From Mycteria americana (lineage: Eukaryota > Chordata > Aves > Ciconiiformes > Ciconiidae): DNA of 64,000 nucleotides. The stretch covers positions 114,352,062-114,416,061 of the forward strand of contig NC_134367.1 of assembly GCF_035582795.1 (NCBI RefSeq), in the 5' to 3' direction. The notes under the pieces were generated by a model. The model was not told the DNA's origin. It saw nothing but the letters and a program-made list of their open reading frames with translations, and did not search any database. The position numbers and the translations under genes are program-made. Position 1 is the stretch's first letter, and every line of letters starts with the position of its first letter. Positions 11,901 to 37,823 of this stretch are shown one piece after another.

Positions 11901-14354
11901 TAGTTGGGAACACAACCTCTTTAATGACATTTACCATAAAACACAAACCATTGCAGATCCATTGTGTTTTCCTAAGAAATGTTTTAAATTATCTTAATTT
12001 AAATTATCTTAACATGGTTTAGCTTGAGATGACTGTAGTAATATTTAAATGAGGTCTTAAAACTGAGATAAGCATCAGCTACTGAGATAAGCACCAGCAC
12101 CAGCTACCAGCTACCCTATATCCAGGTTCATGCAACTGGGAAAAAAAGACCCAAACATCCTGTAAAATGAATGCAGAGCAGGCCCCCAGGGAAAGCTGAA
12201 AGCTTGTGTCTGTGCACCAGTGGCCAGATCTGGGCACTACCTAATGGGCAGAATCAAACCAGGGGCGAAAACTCCTCCCAAAACCTCTTCCTTTCCATCT
12301 GATCTGGGTATGAGCCCTCCAGCTCAGAAATCTTATCCTCCTGCTAAGCATAGCACTATCTCCCTCACAGAGGGACATCTCACACTCTTTAACAGCCAGA
12401 AACAACAGTTTAAATTCTACCCAGAAATGCTGCAATAAGTCAGCCACAATCCCAGTGCTGATGGGGTCTGACCACTATTGTACCCGCAGTACCAGCTGTG
12501 CACAAAAGCTGTGCTCCTTACTTATTCACAGGCATGCTCTTCCGATGCTTACTTACCAGCCACACACAAGCAGAGAAGCTATTTATTTAACGTGCAGGCT
12601 ATCCTGCTGCACACCACCTTGCCCCTGGGCCCCACAGCAGGCACACTTACTGCCTCACATGCAAACTTATTGGGGATTTTAAGCATCTTGAACACAGAAG
12701 GTCCACCTGGTGCAACAGCAGGGACATACCATCAGGACACACCACTCCTACTGGCAGCTAAGCAAGCACCAGGGCTATCACTGGCTTCCTTAACCCACGC
12801 AAACAATGCATGGTGGTGACTGGGACAGCACTGCCGACACACATAAGTGACGCGAAAAGGTGAGCCAGGCTGCACTGCCAACACACCTGCAATGCAAGGA
12901 GGCGACTGCAATTGTAGTACTGATGTATGCAAGCCATAGGAGAAGGCAACTGGGATGGCACTGCCACTACACACAAGAAATGCAACGAGATGACTGCAAC
13001 GGTAGTGGTAGCACATGCAAGCCATGCAAGGAGGCGATTGCAACTGCACTGCCGACGCACGCAAGCAACGCATGGAGACAGCTCTGATTATAGTGCCGAC
13101 GCATTCAAGCCATGGGAGAAGGTGACCGAAACTGCACTGCTGACACACACAAGCAATGCAAAGAGGCAACTGTGACCGTAGTGCCAGCACGTGCGAGTCA
13201 TGCGAGGAGGCAACTGGGGTGGCTCTGTCGACACACACAAGCAATGCGCAACAGTAATCGGGACAGGCCTGCCAACACAAGCAAGCAATGCAAGGAGATT
13301 ACTGGAATTATAGTGCCAACACATGCAAGCCACACAAGGAGGCAACTCTCATTGTAGAGACAACCATAGGCAAAGGCAACTGGGACGGCACTGGCAACAC
13401 ACATGAGCAATACAAGGAGATGACTGCGACTGTAGTGCCAACACATGCAAGCAACGCAAGAAGGCAATTACAACTGCACTGCCAACACACGACAGCAATG
13501 CAAGGAAGCAACTCTGATTATAGTGCCAACGCATGCAAACCGCATCCCTGGCAACTGGGATGGCACTGCTGACACACGGAAGCAATGCAAGGAGGTAACT
13601 CTTATTATAGTGCCCAACACATAAGCACCATAGGAGAAGGTGATCACAACTGCACTGCTGACACATGCAAGCAATGCAAGACAACTGCGACTGTAGCGGC
13701 AGCACATGCAAGCCACGAGAGAAGGCAACTGGGACGGATGGCACTGCCAACACATGCAAAACAATGTGCGGCAGGATTCGGGACAGCCCTGCCAACACAA
13801 GCAAGCAATGCAAGATGACTGTGACCGTAGCGTCAATGCGTGCAAGCCACTCAAGGAGGCGACTGCAACTGGACTGCCAGCCCATGCAAGCAACGAGGCA
13901 ACTCTCATTATACAGATGACACACGCAAACCACGGGAGAAGGCGACTGGGCCGGCACTGCCGACACACGCCGGCAACACAAGCAAAGCAAGCCGACCCAC
14001 GTCAAACCCACGCAGGGGGACGAGGAGTGGGGGGGGGAGGACGACCGCCCACGCACGTCAGCCGTGGGAGAAAGCGAGGGGGATGGCGCTGCCCACACAC
14101 ACACACAGGCAACGCGAGGAGTGGACGGCACTGAGGGGAAGGCGCTGAGGGAGCGCTGGAGGCCGCGGTGGGGGAGCGAGGCGGGGAAGGGAGGCCCGGC
14201 CGGGGGAAGGGGGAGGCGGGGGCGGGCGGAGCGTGGCTCCGCCACGCTCCGCCCGCCCCCGCCTCCCCCTTCCCCCGGCCCCGGTGACACTCCTGGTAGC
14301 GGCACACTGACCTGTGACACTGGCCTGGGCCACCCGCTGGACGACGGCCTTCAT
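5918..14354 (-). CDS. DTD1: D-aminoacyl-tRNA deacylase 1, first three coding exons (partial)
   Basis: DTD1 hydrolyses D-aminoacyl-tRNA (and Gly-tRNAAla) in the cytosol, proofreading amino-acid chirality. Coding exons on the minus strand: 14,354-14,312, 11,413-11,323 and 6,153-5,918. All have GT/AG borders and consistent phase, giving 123 codons plus one base of a protein of about 209 residues. Exon 1 starts [14 protein letters not shown]. Exon 2 carries [20 protein letters not shown]. Exon 3 carries [18 protein letters not shown], which includes the SQxxL active-site motif, and ends at PELIK. The second catalytic motif (Gly-cisPro, GPVT) is expected in exon 4, outside the window. The start codon is the family start, in a CpG island and directly followed by the conserved N-terminus. 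Intron 1 (about 2.9 kb) holds a large minisatellite. Intron 2 (about 5.2 kb) holds a broken provirus and two CR1 fragments. Confidence 0.95.
6313..8608 (+). mobile_element. Broken endogenous retrovirus with two LTRs, avian ERV family (fossil)
   Basis: Two copies of one LTR family in direct orientation, 6,313-6,712 and 8,014-8,608, flank about 1.3 kb of internal sequence. The 5-bp host sequence CCATG lies just before the first LTR and just after the second, so this is one integration. Eight bases after the first LTR is a primer-binding site, TGGTGCCCAACGTGGGGC (6,721-6,738), one base away from the tRNA-Lys type. A purine-rich stretch precedes the second LTR. The internal part is far too short for a full provirus and no gag, pol or env is recognisable, so it is a non-functional remnant. 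Length and sequence differences between the LTRs argue against a recent insertion. The 5-bp duplication suggests an ERVL-like family while the primer site is ERVK-like; I leave the class open. It lies antisense in DTD1 intron 2. Confidence 0.88.
7085..7600 (+). repeat. Degenerate ~47-bp tandem repeat inside the provirus
   Basis: The phrase 'GAGCAGGTACACC', followed by a variable 'GAAGGGACTGTGGCTGTGGA' and then 'TAAGTCCATGCT', recurs about ten times with spacing near 45-50 bp, one unit being partly lost. The array lies in the 5' half of the provirus internal region. Open frames across it are products of the repeat and not separate genes. Confidence 0.75.
9026..9609 (-). mobile_element. CR1 LINE, 5'-truncated, minus orientation
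   Basis: The plus strand reads the reverse complement of a CR1 3' end, starting with 'GAATCACAGAATGGTTTGGG' and running back through the end of the reverse-transcriptase ORF. On the minus strand the C-terminal coding piece is still readable, with motifs [11 protein letters not shown] and [19 protein letters not shown]1 copies are nearly always 5'-truncated like this one. A 259-codon minus-strand open frame (9,846-9,067) joins CR1 code to upstream unique sequence and is not a gene. The element lies in DTD1 intron 2, in the same direction as the gene. Confidence 0.92.
10022..10085 (-). mobile_element. CR1 LINE 3'-end fragment
   Basis: A stretch of about 60 bp with the CR1 tail 'AATCATAGAATAGTTTGGGT' and then 'GGAAGGGACCTTTAAAGGTC', in the same orientation as the larger CR1 copy about 400 bp away. 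It is an extremely short 5'-truncated insertion. Confidence 0.85.
12790..13990. repeat. 44-bp minisatellite with a four-unit higher-order pattern, DTD1 intron 1
   Basis: About 27 head-to-tail units of 39-48 bp, mostly 43-45. Typical unit parts on the plus strand are 'CAAGCAATGCAAGGAGGC', then 'AACTGCAACTG', then 'TAGTGCCAACACATG'. Units fall into classes recognised by their middles (ACTGGGACGGCACTG, GACTGCGACTGTAGTG, GATTGCAACTGCACTG, CTCTGATTATAGTG). The classes recur in the same order, so there is a higher-order period near 176 bp. The minus strand, which is the DTD1 sense strand, contains few stop codons in any frame across the array. It lies in intron 1 and ends about 320 bp from the first exon. 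Confidence 0.9.
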
Positions 14355-14520
14355 GGTGGCGCGGCCCCGCAGCGCAGGCCCGGCGCCGGTGTTGGGGGGG
14401 GGCAAAGGCGGCGGCGCTAGGCAACGGCGGCCGCTCCCTGCTGGCCCTCGCCGCTCACAGCGCCCCCTGGCGGCTGGGAGGTACTGCCGCAGCCTCCCCG
14501 CGCTGTAAGGCCGGGGAGTG
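14020..14520 (-). promoter_or_regulatory. DTD1: DTD1 CpG-island promoter and first exon
   Basis: A very GC- and CpG-rich block spanning the DTD1 start codon at 14,354. No TATA box is visible, as is usual for housekeeping CpG-island promoters. The transcription start cannot be placed exactly from sequence. The 5' UTR should lie just above 14,354. An RFX-type half-site (GGCAAC) is present near 14,420. Confidence 0.7.
14198..14280. repeat. Perfect 39-bp inverted repeat with 5-nt loop
   Basis: Bases 14,198-14,236 are exactly reverse-complementary to 14,242-14,280, separated by CTCCG. The arms are almost pure G/C (starting GGCCGGGGGAAGGGGGAGG). In DTD1 pre-mRNA the hairpin would begin about 31 nt downstream of the intron 1 splice donor (14,311-14,310). 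A real cruciform-forming palindrome and a fold-back sequencing or assembly artefact are both possible. Confidence 0.93.
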
Positions 14521-14539
14521 TGTATAGCATAGCATAGGC

Positions 14540-15460
14540 ACAAAGCGGTGCCTGTAGGGGCTTCCCCTATAGGAAGCGCCTATAGAAACGGGGGAGGTGT
14601 GCGTAGAGGCAGGCGAGGTGTTTACAGGTGGTTTGCATGTGGAGGGTCTCCCTTCCTCTCAAGGGAGTTGGGGCCTATAGGGTCCTTTTTGGGTGGGCGC
14701 CTACAGAAAGGAGCAAATACAGGTAAACCGGAGCGGCGTCCTCTATAGGAATGCCTATAGGGACACGGCGGGCGTGCCCATAGAAACTAGTGGCTGGGAA
14801 GAGCCTTCTGGAAAAGGAGGTGGTGGCTGTAGGGACTGCAGGAGCCCATAAAGGTGGGTCTGTAGGCGCATGGGCTGGGGCTCATGTGGTATAAAAGCCC
14901 CTATAGAAGCTGGGGTGTGTGGGCAGAGGGGCTGGAGACAGCTTTCTATACAGCAAGGTGGTGTCTGTAGGTACTGTGGGGAGACCTTACAGAGACCAGT
15001 GGGGGGGGTGTCCTAGAAAAGGCTACCGGGACAGTGGGCAGCCCCTATAGAAACAGGGAGGCATCTGCAGGTGCAGGGGGAAGCCCCTACAGAAAGGAAG
15101 GTCTGCTTGTGGAGGGTCTGGGGTCAGCTTCCTCTGAGGGGAGGCAGTGTCTACAGGGACTGGGGGAAGCCCCTGGAGAAAGCAGGGACCTGGGGCAGCC
15201 TTCTAGAAGTGGAAGTGGTGGCTGCAGGGAGCCCCTATAACAATGAGGGTCAGCAGCCAGAGAACATGGAGGAAACACCTATAGAAAACAGTGGCCAGGA
15301 GCAGCTTCCTGTGAAAGGAGGTGATGTCCATAAGGAGTAAGGAAAACCCTATAGAATGAAGTTACCTGCAGCCACAGCAGCTGGGGGGCAGTACCCTACA
15401 GGGGGAGGTAGCATGTATAAGGATCAGGGAAACAACTATAGAAAGAAGGGCCTGGTGGAG
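14540..15460. repeat. Degenerate G-rich minisatellite upstream of DTD1
   Basis: The motif 'CCCCTATAGAAAC' or close variants (CCTACAGAAAGG, CCTATAGGGAC) recurs every 40-45 or 80-90 bp, followed by G-rich spacers such as 'GGAGGTGGTGGCTGTAGGGA' and 'GGGGTCAGCTTCCTCTGAGG'. About 15-20 degenerate units fill the interval between the DTD1 promoter and the SMIM26 3' end. No gene is seen in it. Confidence 0.75.
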
Positions 15461-16007
15461 GGCCTGGAGCACTTAGTAAAACTTAACTTAGTAAGTTTTC
15501 AGCTTACAGTAGTATTTCTGCACTTGTAATTCATCTTTTGTAAGCTTTTATTTGAAGGACAATTAACAACTCTCGTACCCCAAAGGTTAAACCGCGTTCC
15601 TTCCCGTTTACTCATCGTTCTTCAAGCATCCATTTCAGAGCTGATCAGTTGAGGAGGGGATCGCAGATCACCCAGGTACGTCCTGCACACCAGCTGGGAA
15701 AGCAACTTCACAAAAAAGCCGCAACAGCCACCTGGTCAGACCGTCAGACCCAGGACACCAAGCAGCACGCAGATTCATTAACGTCTCACAACCCAGTTTG
15801 CATTTAATAAGTTGAATACACATGCAAAGAACAGCAGTGATCTGAGCAGACGAGGTGGTTTGCCAGTTCTGTGAAGTTATGTCAGAGATGAAGCTGTCGT
15901 TTCACCAATGCAAGAGAAAGTTTTCCACCGACAGTCTCGTGCCAGGCACCAGGATGACTTTCTCGGGCAAGCCAGATCCAGCACAAAGTTCTGAGCTTCC
16001 AAACCAC

Positions 16008-17479
16008 TCAATTTTCAGGAGGAGGGCTGCCACTAGAATCAAAGAATGACTTCACATGCCTGAGCAGTCGAGTAATAGGAGGTGGAACGTCCTTGTATGT
16101 TACTACTGTTGTCATTTGTAATCCTAACATTTCTCTAGTGTATACTTCCTTGCGGGTTGCTTGGTTTGCCTGAGGATCACTTCCATTCTCTAAGGAACAG
16201 AGGGGGTAAATGGGGAGAAAAAAAAGAGCATAGCAATAAAAAGGTTTCATCCCTTCATCATGGCAAAACAGCATCCACATAAGCATTTGGTGGTCTTTTT
16301 GTTTCTTCTCAAGTTCTGAGAAATAGGTAACAAAGATCTGGTGACTGTGTAGACAGACAAAGTGATTTACTAGGGTAAGTTAGGTTGCTGCACTGGTACT
16401 GGACTAGTATGAGTACTACAGTAGCAACAATAACAACTGGCTTCCCAGTTACCCACATTACAGCTAGCTCCATGTTACCACACCTTAATAAGCAGCAGGC
16501 TGCTGAGGAAGAGCAAGAGGAACACAGGGGAGAGGGAGGGAAGAGAATATTTCAGTTGGAAGGGACCTACAACTATCACCTAGTCCAACTGCCTGACCAA
16601 CTCAGGGCTGACCAAAAGTTAAAGCATGTTATTAAGGGCATTGTCCAAATGCCTCTTAAACACCGACAGGCTTGGGGCATCGACCACCTCTCTAGGAAGC
16701 CTGTTCCAGGGTTTGACCACCCTCTCGGTAAAGAAATTCTTCCTGATGTCCAGTCTGAACCTCCCCTGGTGCAGCTTCGAACCTTTCCCACAGTGCAAAT
16801 AAAAGCAACAAGTTGGAAAGGGTCTAGACCCTGTTCCCGTCACCAGAGATAGAGCACATGCTTTTCCCATCAACACGGGATTTATCTTCCTTCAGGGTGA
16901 ACCTCCTCGGGATGCCAGGAGGCTCTGGGCGCACACCGAGCCAGCCGGAGCCCGCCTCGGGTGCCCTGCCGGGCCCTGAGAGCTCACCCGCCCCTTGCAG
17001 AGCCCTCGCACCCCGCAGCCGCGCAGCTCCAAGAGCCCCGAGAGGCAGGCAGGCAGGCTGTCGGGGTAGTTTAGCGCAGGCAGCACCCGACGCTGCCTTC
17101 CTCGGCCGAGGAACAGCCGGAACCGGGGCTGGGGGAACCCCGCCGCCGGCAGCGCTTGTCCCCCGGGCCCTGGAGGGTGCCCAAGCCCCGCCCCCAGCCA
17201 AGCCCCGCCCCCCGGCCCGGCGCTCCATCGGCCAAGCCCCGCCCCCTCGGCCAGGCCCGCCCCCCGCCACGTCACGCACCCGCCGCCGCCACCACGCCCC
17301 GCCGAGGGTCACCAGGCGGCGCCCCCGGACTCGGGGCCGCGTTAGCCCGTACCGGGCCCACCGCCGCTCTCGGCGCCGCCGCCCCTGCTGGAGTTGTAGT
17401 GGAGCATGGCCCCCAGCATGGTCCAGCCGCCCAGCGAGTACAGCAGCGCGGCCCGCGCGTTCCACACCGCCGCCCGCAT
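16008..17479 (-). CDS. SMIM26: Small integral membrane protein 26 (mitochondrial microprotein), two exons
   Basis: Two minus-strand coding exons: 17,479-17,353 (donor CCCG|GTACGG; a second donor at 17,362 gives three residues fewer) and 16,189-16,008 (acceptor CCTTAG). Phases match, giving 102 codons (99 with the alternative donor) against about 95 residues in human. The N-terminal exon starts [18 protein letters not shown] and continues [10 protein letters not shown]. This is a single hydrophobic segment that parallels the human 'VVYGIGTWSVLGSLLYY'. The second exon carries [20 protein letters not shown], matching the human 'ETVVTYKEDFVPNTEKIL', then ends SSGSPPPEN. The middle is not conserved. 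SMIM26 was long annotated as a non-coding RNA in human and encodes a mitochondrial outer-membrane microprotein. The position between SEC23B and DTD1, same strand, is the human arrangement. An ATTAAA poly(A) signal may lie at 15,808-15,803. The intron holds a CR1 piece. Confidence 0.85.
16540..16800 (-). mobile_element. CR1 LINE fragment in the SMIM26 intron
   Basis: The plus strand reads reverse-complement CR1: 'TTTCAGTTGGAAGGGACCTA' at the 3' end of the element, then sequence that on the minus strand encodes [18 protein letters not shown] and [14 protein letters not shown]. It is more diverged than the copy at 9.0 kb, consistent with an older insertion or a different subfamily. Confidence 0.9.
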
Positions 17480-17830
17480 CGTCCCCCAGCAACGCCCGCG
17501 CTCATTGGTCGGGCCCCGCCGCCAATCGGGCGGCAGGCAGCGCGGTAACGGGAGGAGGACCCGTGGCGCGCATGCGTTCTGGCTGCGGGGCGGAAGCCGC
17601 CGGAAGATGGCGGAGGGGACGGGGCGCCTGCTGCTCCGATAGCAGAAAAGCTGCGCTCCTCCTGGGAAACACAGCGCCCGCCTGCGCTAGGAGGCTCACG
17701 GCAGGCAGAGGGGCGAGCGGGTTGCACGGCCGCGGCTGAGAAACGAGTTTGGGCGGGAGCTCCGCGACTGACGCGGGGGGGGGGAGGAGAGGGGTTAGGG
17801 GGGCGGGGAGGCGATGCAGCCCACCGCGAC
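16880..17830 (-). promoter_or_regulatory. SMIM26: SMIM26 CpG-island promoter
   Basis: A dense CpG island covers exon 1 and about 350 bp upstream of the start codon at 17,479. Visible motifs upstream are an ATTGG/CCAAT pair (17,504-17,508 and 17,522-17,526), an NRF1-like GCGCATGCG (17,568-17,576) and a YY1-like AAGATGGCGG (17,604-17,613). NRF1 and YY1 sites are common at nuclear genes for mitochondrial proteins, which fits SMIM26. No TATA box is seen. Confidence 0.65.
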
Positions 17831-18226
17831 ATGGGCTGATTCAGGTGCAGAGCCCGAGTTAGCAACAGCTGCATCGCCGGTTTTCCTGTCAGTTCCAAGT
17901 CTATTAATGCTGTGCTAAAGCGAGAGAAGGGAGGGGCTGAGGTTCAGGCCCTGTGTCACGGTGACACAAAGGTAACGCTTCAGCACACCGCCGTCATTCT
18001 CAAAGCAGGGGTTGTACATCTCGCCCCCTCCCTGCGTCTGTCAAAGCATTCACCACTTAATTCTTGCTCTGCACTGTCTTATCTTTAGCAGCTCCTCGAA
18101 ATTATTTTCAATAGCATGTATGTACCCCAGTGTTAATGTTTCCAAAAATGAAAAGGAGGCAGGTCAAGTCCATTGCACATACAGCTGAATTAGGGATAGC
18201 ACTAAATAGGAATGCTCTTACCCAGT

Positions 18227-18232
18227 TTTATT
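18227..18232 (-). terminator. SEC23B: Candidate SEC23B poly(A) signal AATAAA
   Basis: On the minus strand AATAAA occurs about 340 nt after the stop codon. It is the first canonical signal I see downstream of the SEC23B stop codon. It would give a short 3' UTR ending near 18,210, well before the SMIM26 promoter. A longer UTR cannot be excluded. Confidence 0.45.
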
Positions 18233-18570
18233 TTAATTAATACAGTCCCTGGTTGCTAAAAGACACCTTTTAAAAACACACAACATTAAAAATTAAGATA
18301 AAGACTGTTAAAATCTATATTGGCTGAAACATCCTTTAGCCCCAATTACAACGTATGAAAAATGTAAACAGAATATAGACAAAAGGGAATACAAATAAAT
18401 TAATATCTAGGAGGGCCAAGTACAAAACTCTCCCCGAATATTTACCTCATTTCACGCTTAAAAACCTTAAGTCTAAAAGAGAGAGAAGGACATGTAAATA
18501 AATTGCTCCACTTCTGTCATGAACATGATCTATGTAACTCCTCTGTTCTTGCTTCTCGGTTAGATCAAAG

Positions 18571-34920
<16,350 letters not shown>

Positions 34921-36504
34921 TCACCTGTTTGGACAACAGTCCTGCAAAGGAGGTCAGCAGACCAAGTACATGTAGGCACAAGACATTGCAGGACAAAGCC
35001 AATATGTTGTAATGAGTTAATCCCATTACCAAATGAACCATGTGCCTACATTAATCTCTTCTGTTCAGTGCTCTCATCAACATCCCAGACAATTAAAACC
35101 CCACCAAATCAATGAATAAACAAGAAAATCTGACGTCAAAGCCAGAATGCAAGTGTTTTTTCTTGTGATCCACATTTAACATCCCAATACCCATTCAGCC
35201 TCAGGCTGGCCTCAAGGCAGTCCTGCCTGACTTGGGTCAGTAAAGAAAAACAGGTCAGACTTGCAACACATCCTGAAGCCTTCGTCTGAAACCTTGGCAG
35301 GAGAAAAGGAGGCCAAGTCTGAGAGCAAAACACGCATCACAAATATCATCTGGTTGCCAGCCTGCCCTGCTTAGAGGGAAAGGAACACAGGACAAAAAGG
35401 TCAAAAAAGGTCTTTGGTGATTTTAGACACCCTCTGTGCACAGCACCATGTCCCACTCCCAGTAAGGGAGGAACTGAGAGTCCAGCAGACTTCAGAAAAG
35501 ACATGCCATTCAAGGGCGATATCCCCAACACACCAGAGAAATCACTCTCTGTATTGCCTTACTAAACTCTTCAGAGTAATATGTGAACAGGAGCTCCCAG
35601 GCCATCATTACCTTTGATGTCTCTGAGAAAAGGAAGCACAAGCCTACCAAAAAACTCACTCATTGAATCCAGCCCACAAACACCACACACCACTGGCAGC
35701 AACTCACAGAGCCAAGAGCAGCAGCACCATGACCCACTCCAGCCAAGGAAGCTCAGAGGCTCACCTGCAGCTGCAAATGCTCCAGGATTACCTTATCACT
35801 GCAGGCAGGAGATTCAGGAGGGCCATAGGCATGAGAAATCAGAAGCATCACCTCCTCCAAAGGAGGAGAAGTTTTGGTGTAACATTTTCCTACAAACCTC
35901 CAAACTTCTCACCATTTTCTTTGCCCTTGCTATTAAGGATGTAAACCAAGCTCATGGGCATTGCCCTGGATTTCCACCCCCACCTCTGGACGGACAGACG
36001 GAAGGGTTCAGCCACGTATCCCCACCACAAACGAGACTGTCAGGGTAAAAGTCAGAGCTGAGCCTCCCTGTAAAAGATCCCGCACATCAGAACAGCAAGA
36101 TAAACACCTGCCATCTCAGGTATGCAGTGCAACCGCAGTGCAAATTTACTCCGTGTTCCTCCAACTGCAGCCCAGCACCACTCCCCTGCCCCGGGCCGAG
36201 CTCTGACTGCCCAGCTGGGTTTGGCATGGGCTGTGGCCCTGCTTGGGGGTCAGGACGGCAGGAGGGGAGGCACCCCCACCCCAGCAAGGGCTGTGTAGGG
36301 CCAGTTTAGGGCTGGGTGCCTGCCCAATCTGCCAGCCCCCCCACGAGCGCAGGGCCCTCCGGCCCCAGACCCGCAGCGACCTCCAGGACCCGTCCCAGTA
36401 GCGGGCAGGTCCCAAAGCCCCTGTCCAGGAGAGGACGGACCCTTCCAAAGCCTCAGCAGATGAGTGGTGGTAGTATTCCAGTCTCCGTATGGGATCTGCT
36501 GTAG

Positions 36505-37215
36505 GGCACACTGCTGACCCCTACTCCTTCCAGCAAAGCTATAGGCAATGCTGCTGCTTCCTAGCAGTGCTATAGGGAACACCACGGATCCCGCAGCTGC
36601 TGTGCTCGGCACAGCCATAGGGGGTATCACAGATCCCCAGCCCTTCACCAGGAAGCATACCCAGGACACCACAGATGCCCAGCGAATCCATAGGGGCCAC
36701 CTCTGACCCCTACGCCACTGACCCCCAGCACTGCCATGGGGTAAAGCACTGACCCCCTGCACCGCTACAGGCGGCACTGCTGACCCCCAGCACAGCCCCG
36801 GGGGACACGGCTGACCCCAGCTCTGCCCTGCGGGACACCAGCGGGCCCCAGCACCCTCAGCACAGCCCCGGGGGACACTGCCGAACCCCCGCCCAGGCAC
36901 AGCTCCGGGGGACGCCGCTGAGCCCCTGCGCTGCTCTGTGGACGCTGCCGATGGCCATGCAAGCGCTGCTGTAGGGGACGCCACAGACCCCCTCAGCCCC
37001 CCCTCACAGGGGACACCACTGACCCCCACAACCCCCCCTCACAGGGGACACCACTGACCCCCAGGCCTCCCTCACAGCGGACACCACTGACCCCTCCCCA
37101 GCCCCCACTACAGGGGACGCCACTGACACTCTCCCAGCCCCCCCACGGTGGACGCCACTGATCCCCCAGCCCCGCTACAGGGGACACCAGCACCTGCAGC
37201 CCCCAGGCACGGCCA
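36505..37215. repeat. GC-rich ~36-45-bp minisatellite in SEC23B intron 1
   Basis: Tandem variants built from 'CACTGACCCCCAGC' and 'ACAGGGGACACCA' recur through this block. They are most regular at 36,980-37,200, where the unit 'CCCTCACAGGGGACACCACT' repeats nearly exactly. The left part is more diverged and carries 'GCTATAGGGAACACCA'-type units. The minus strand (SEC23B sense) is G-rich. Long minus-strand open frames here are a by-product of repeat composition. Confidence 0.8.
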
Positions 37216-37255
37216 CAGGGGACGGGGGCCCCCGCGCCCCCCCGCAGCACCCACC

Positions 37256-37500
37256 TGCCCGCGCCGCGCCGCTCCCCGCCGCCGCTCTCTCCCGGCAGGC
37301 CCCGCGCGCCCGGCAAGGCCAGCTCAGCGGTACGGGGTGCCCGCAGGCAAGATGGCGGCACCAGCACGCCCCGCCTTCCCCCCGCTGGGCTCCGCCGACA
37401 TCTTGGCTAAGGGCACCCTACGCGCCGTTCTGAAGGAGGGGAAGCGTCGTGACCCTACCAAACATGGCGAGGCGGCGGCGTCAGGGAGGCCATCTTGACT
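37256..37500 (-). promoter_or_regulatory. SEC23B: SEC23B CpG promoter and probable non-coding first exon
   Basis: The minus strand reads GCGCGGGCAG|GTGGGTGCTG with a plausible splice donor at 37,255/37,254. Exon 1 would lie from about 37,256 up to about 37,330, joining the acceptor near 34,885 ahead of the start codon. A YY1-like AAGATGGCGGC lies at 37,349-37,359 and another on the opposite strand at 37,489-37,499 (GCCATCTTGAC). In mammals this interval separates SEC23B from the oppositely transcribed RBBP9, so the island could once have been bidirectional. Confidence 0.6.
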
Positions 37501-37823
37501 AAGGGCGCCAAGTACAGCGTTGGAATAGAGGCAAACGGGGTGCCCCTACTAAATATGGGGGGGAAGGCGTCGCCTTCCCGCACCGGCACAGGCGGGCGAG
37601 CTGCGGAATGGGGGAGCAGCTCTTCTCTCAGGGTGCTCGGCAGCTTTGGAGGGTGCTGTCGTGTTCAGCAGGGAGACTTGTCTTTGTAAGCATAGAAACT
37701 CCTGGGAAAAGGTTATCAATAACAATTTATTAATAATATAGACACTTTTTAAAAAGAATAAACTGTGAGCCCCAAGCAGCCTCATCTTTGCTTCAGTTCT
37801 TGGCCCCCCTCGTCAGGCCAGGG

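Noticed and set aside
13349-14320. 323-codon minus-strand open frame across the DTD1 intron 1 minisatellite
   Set aside because: It follows the 44-bp repeat, and overlapping long frames exist in the other phases too. Cys/Leu/Ser repeats come from unit composition, with no domain.
16824-17898. Long Arg/Pro/Gly-rich frames on both strands in the SMIM26 island
   Set aside because: CpG-island composition removes stops; only the frame giving SMIM26 exon 1 has homology and a fitting splice donor.
36250-37367. Long minus-strand Gly/Val-rich frames near the SEC23B promoter
   Set aside because: Products of the GC-rich minisatellite and CpG island; no homology recognised.
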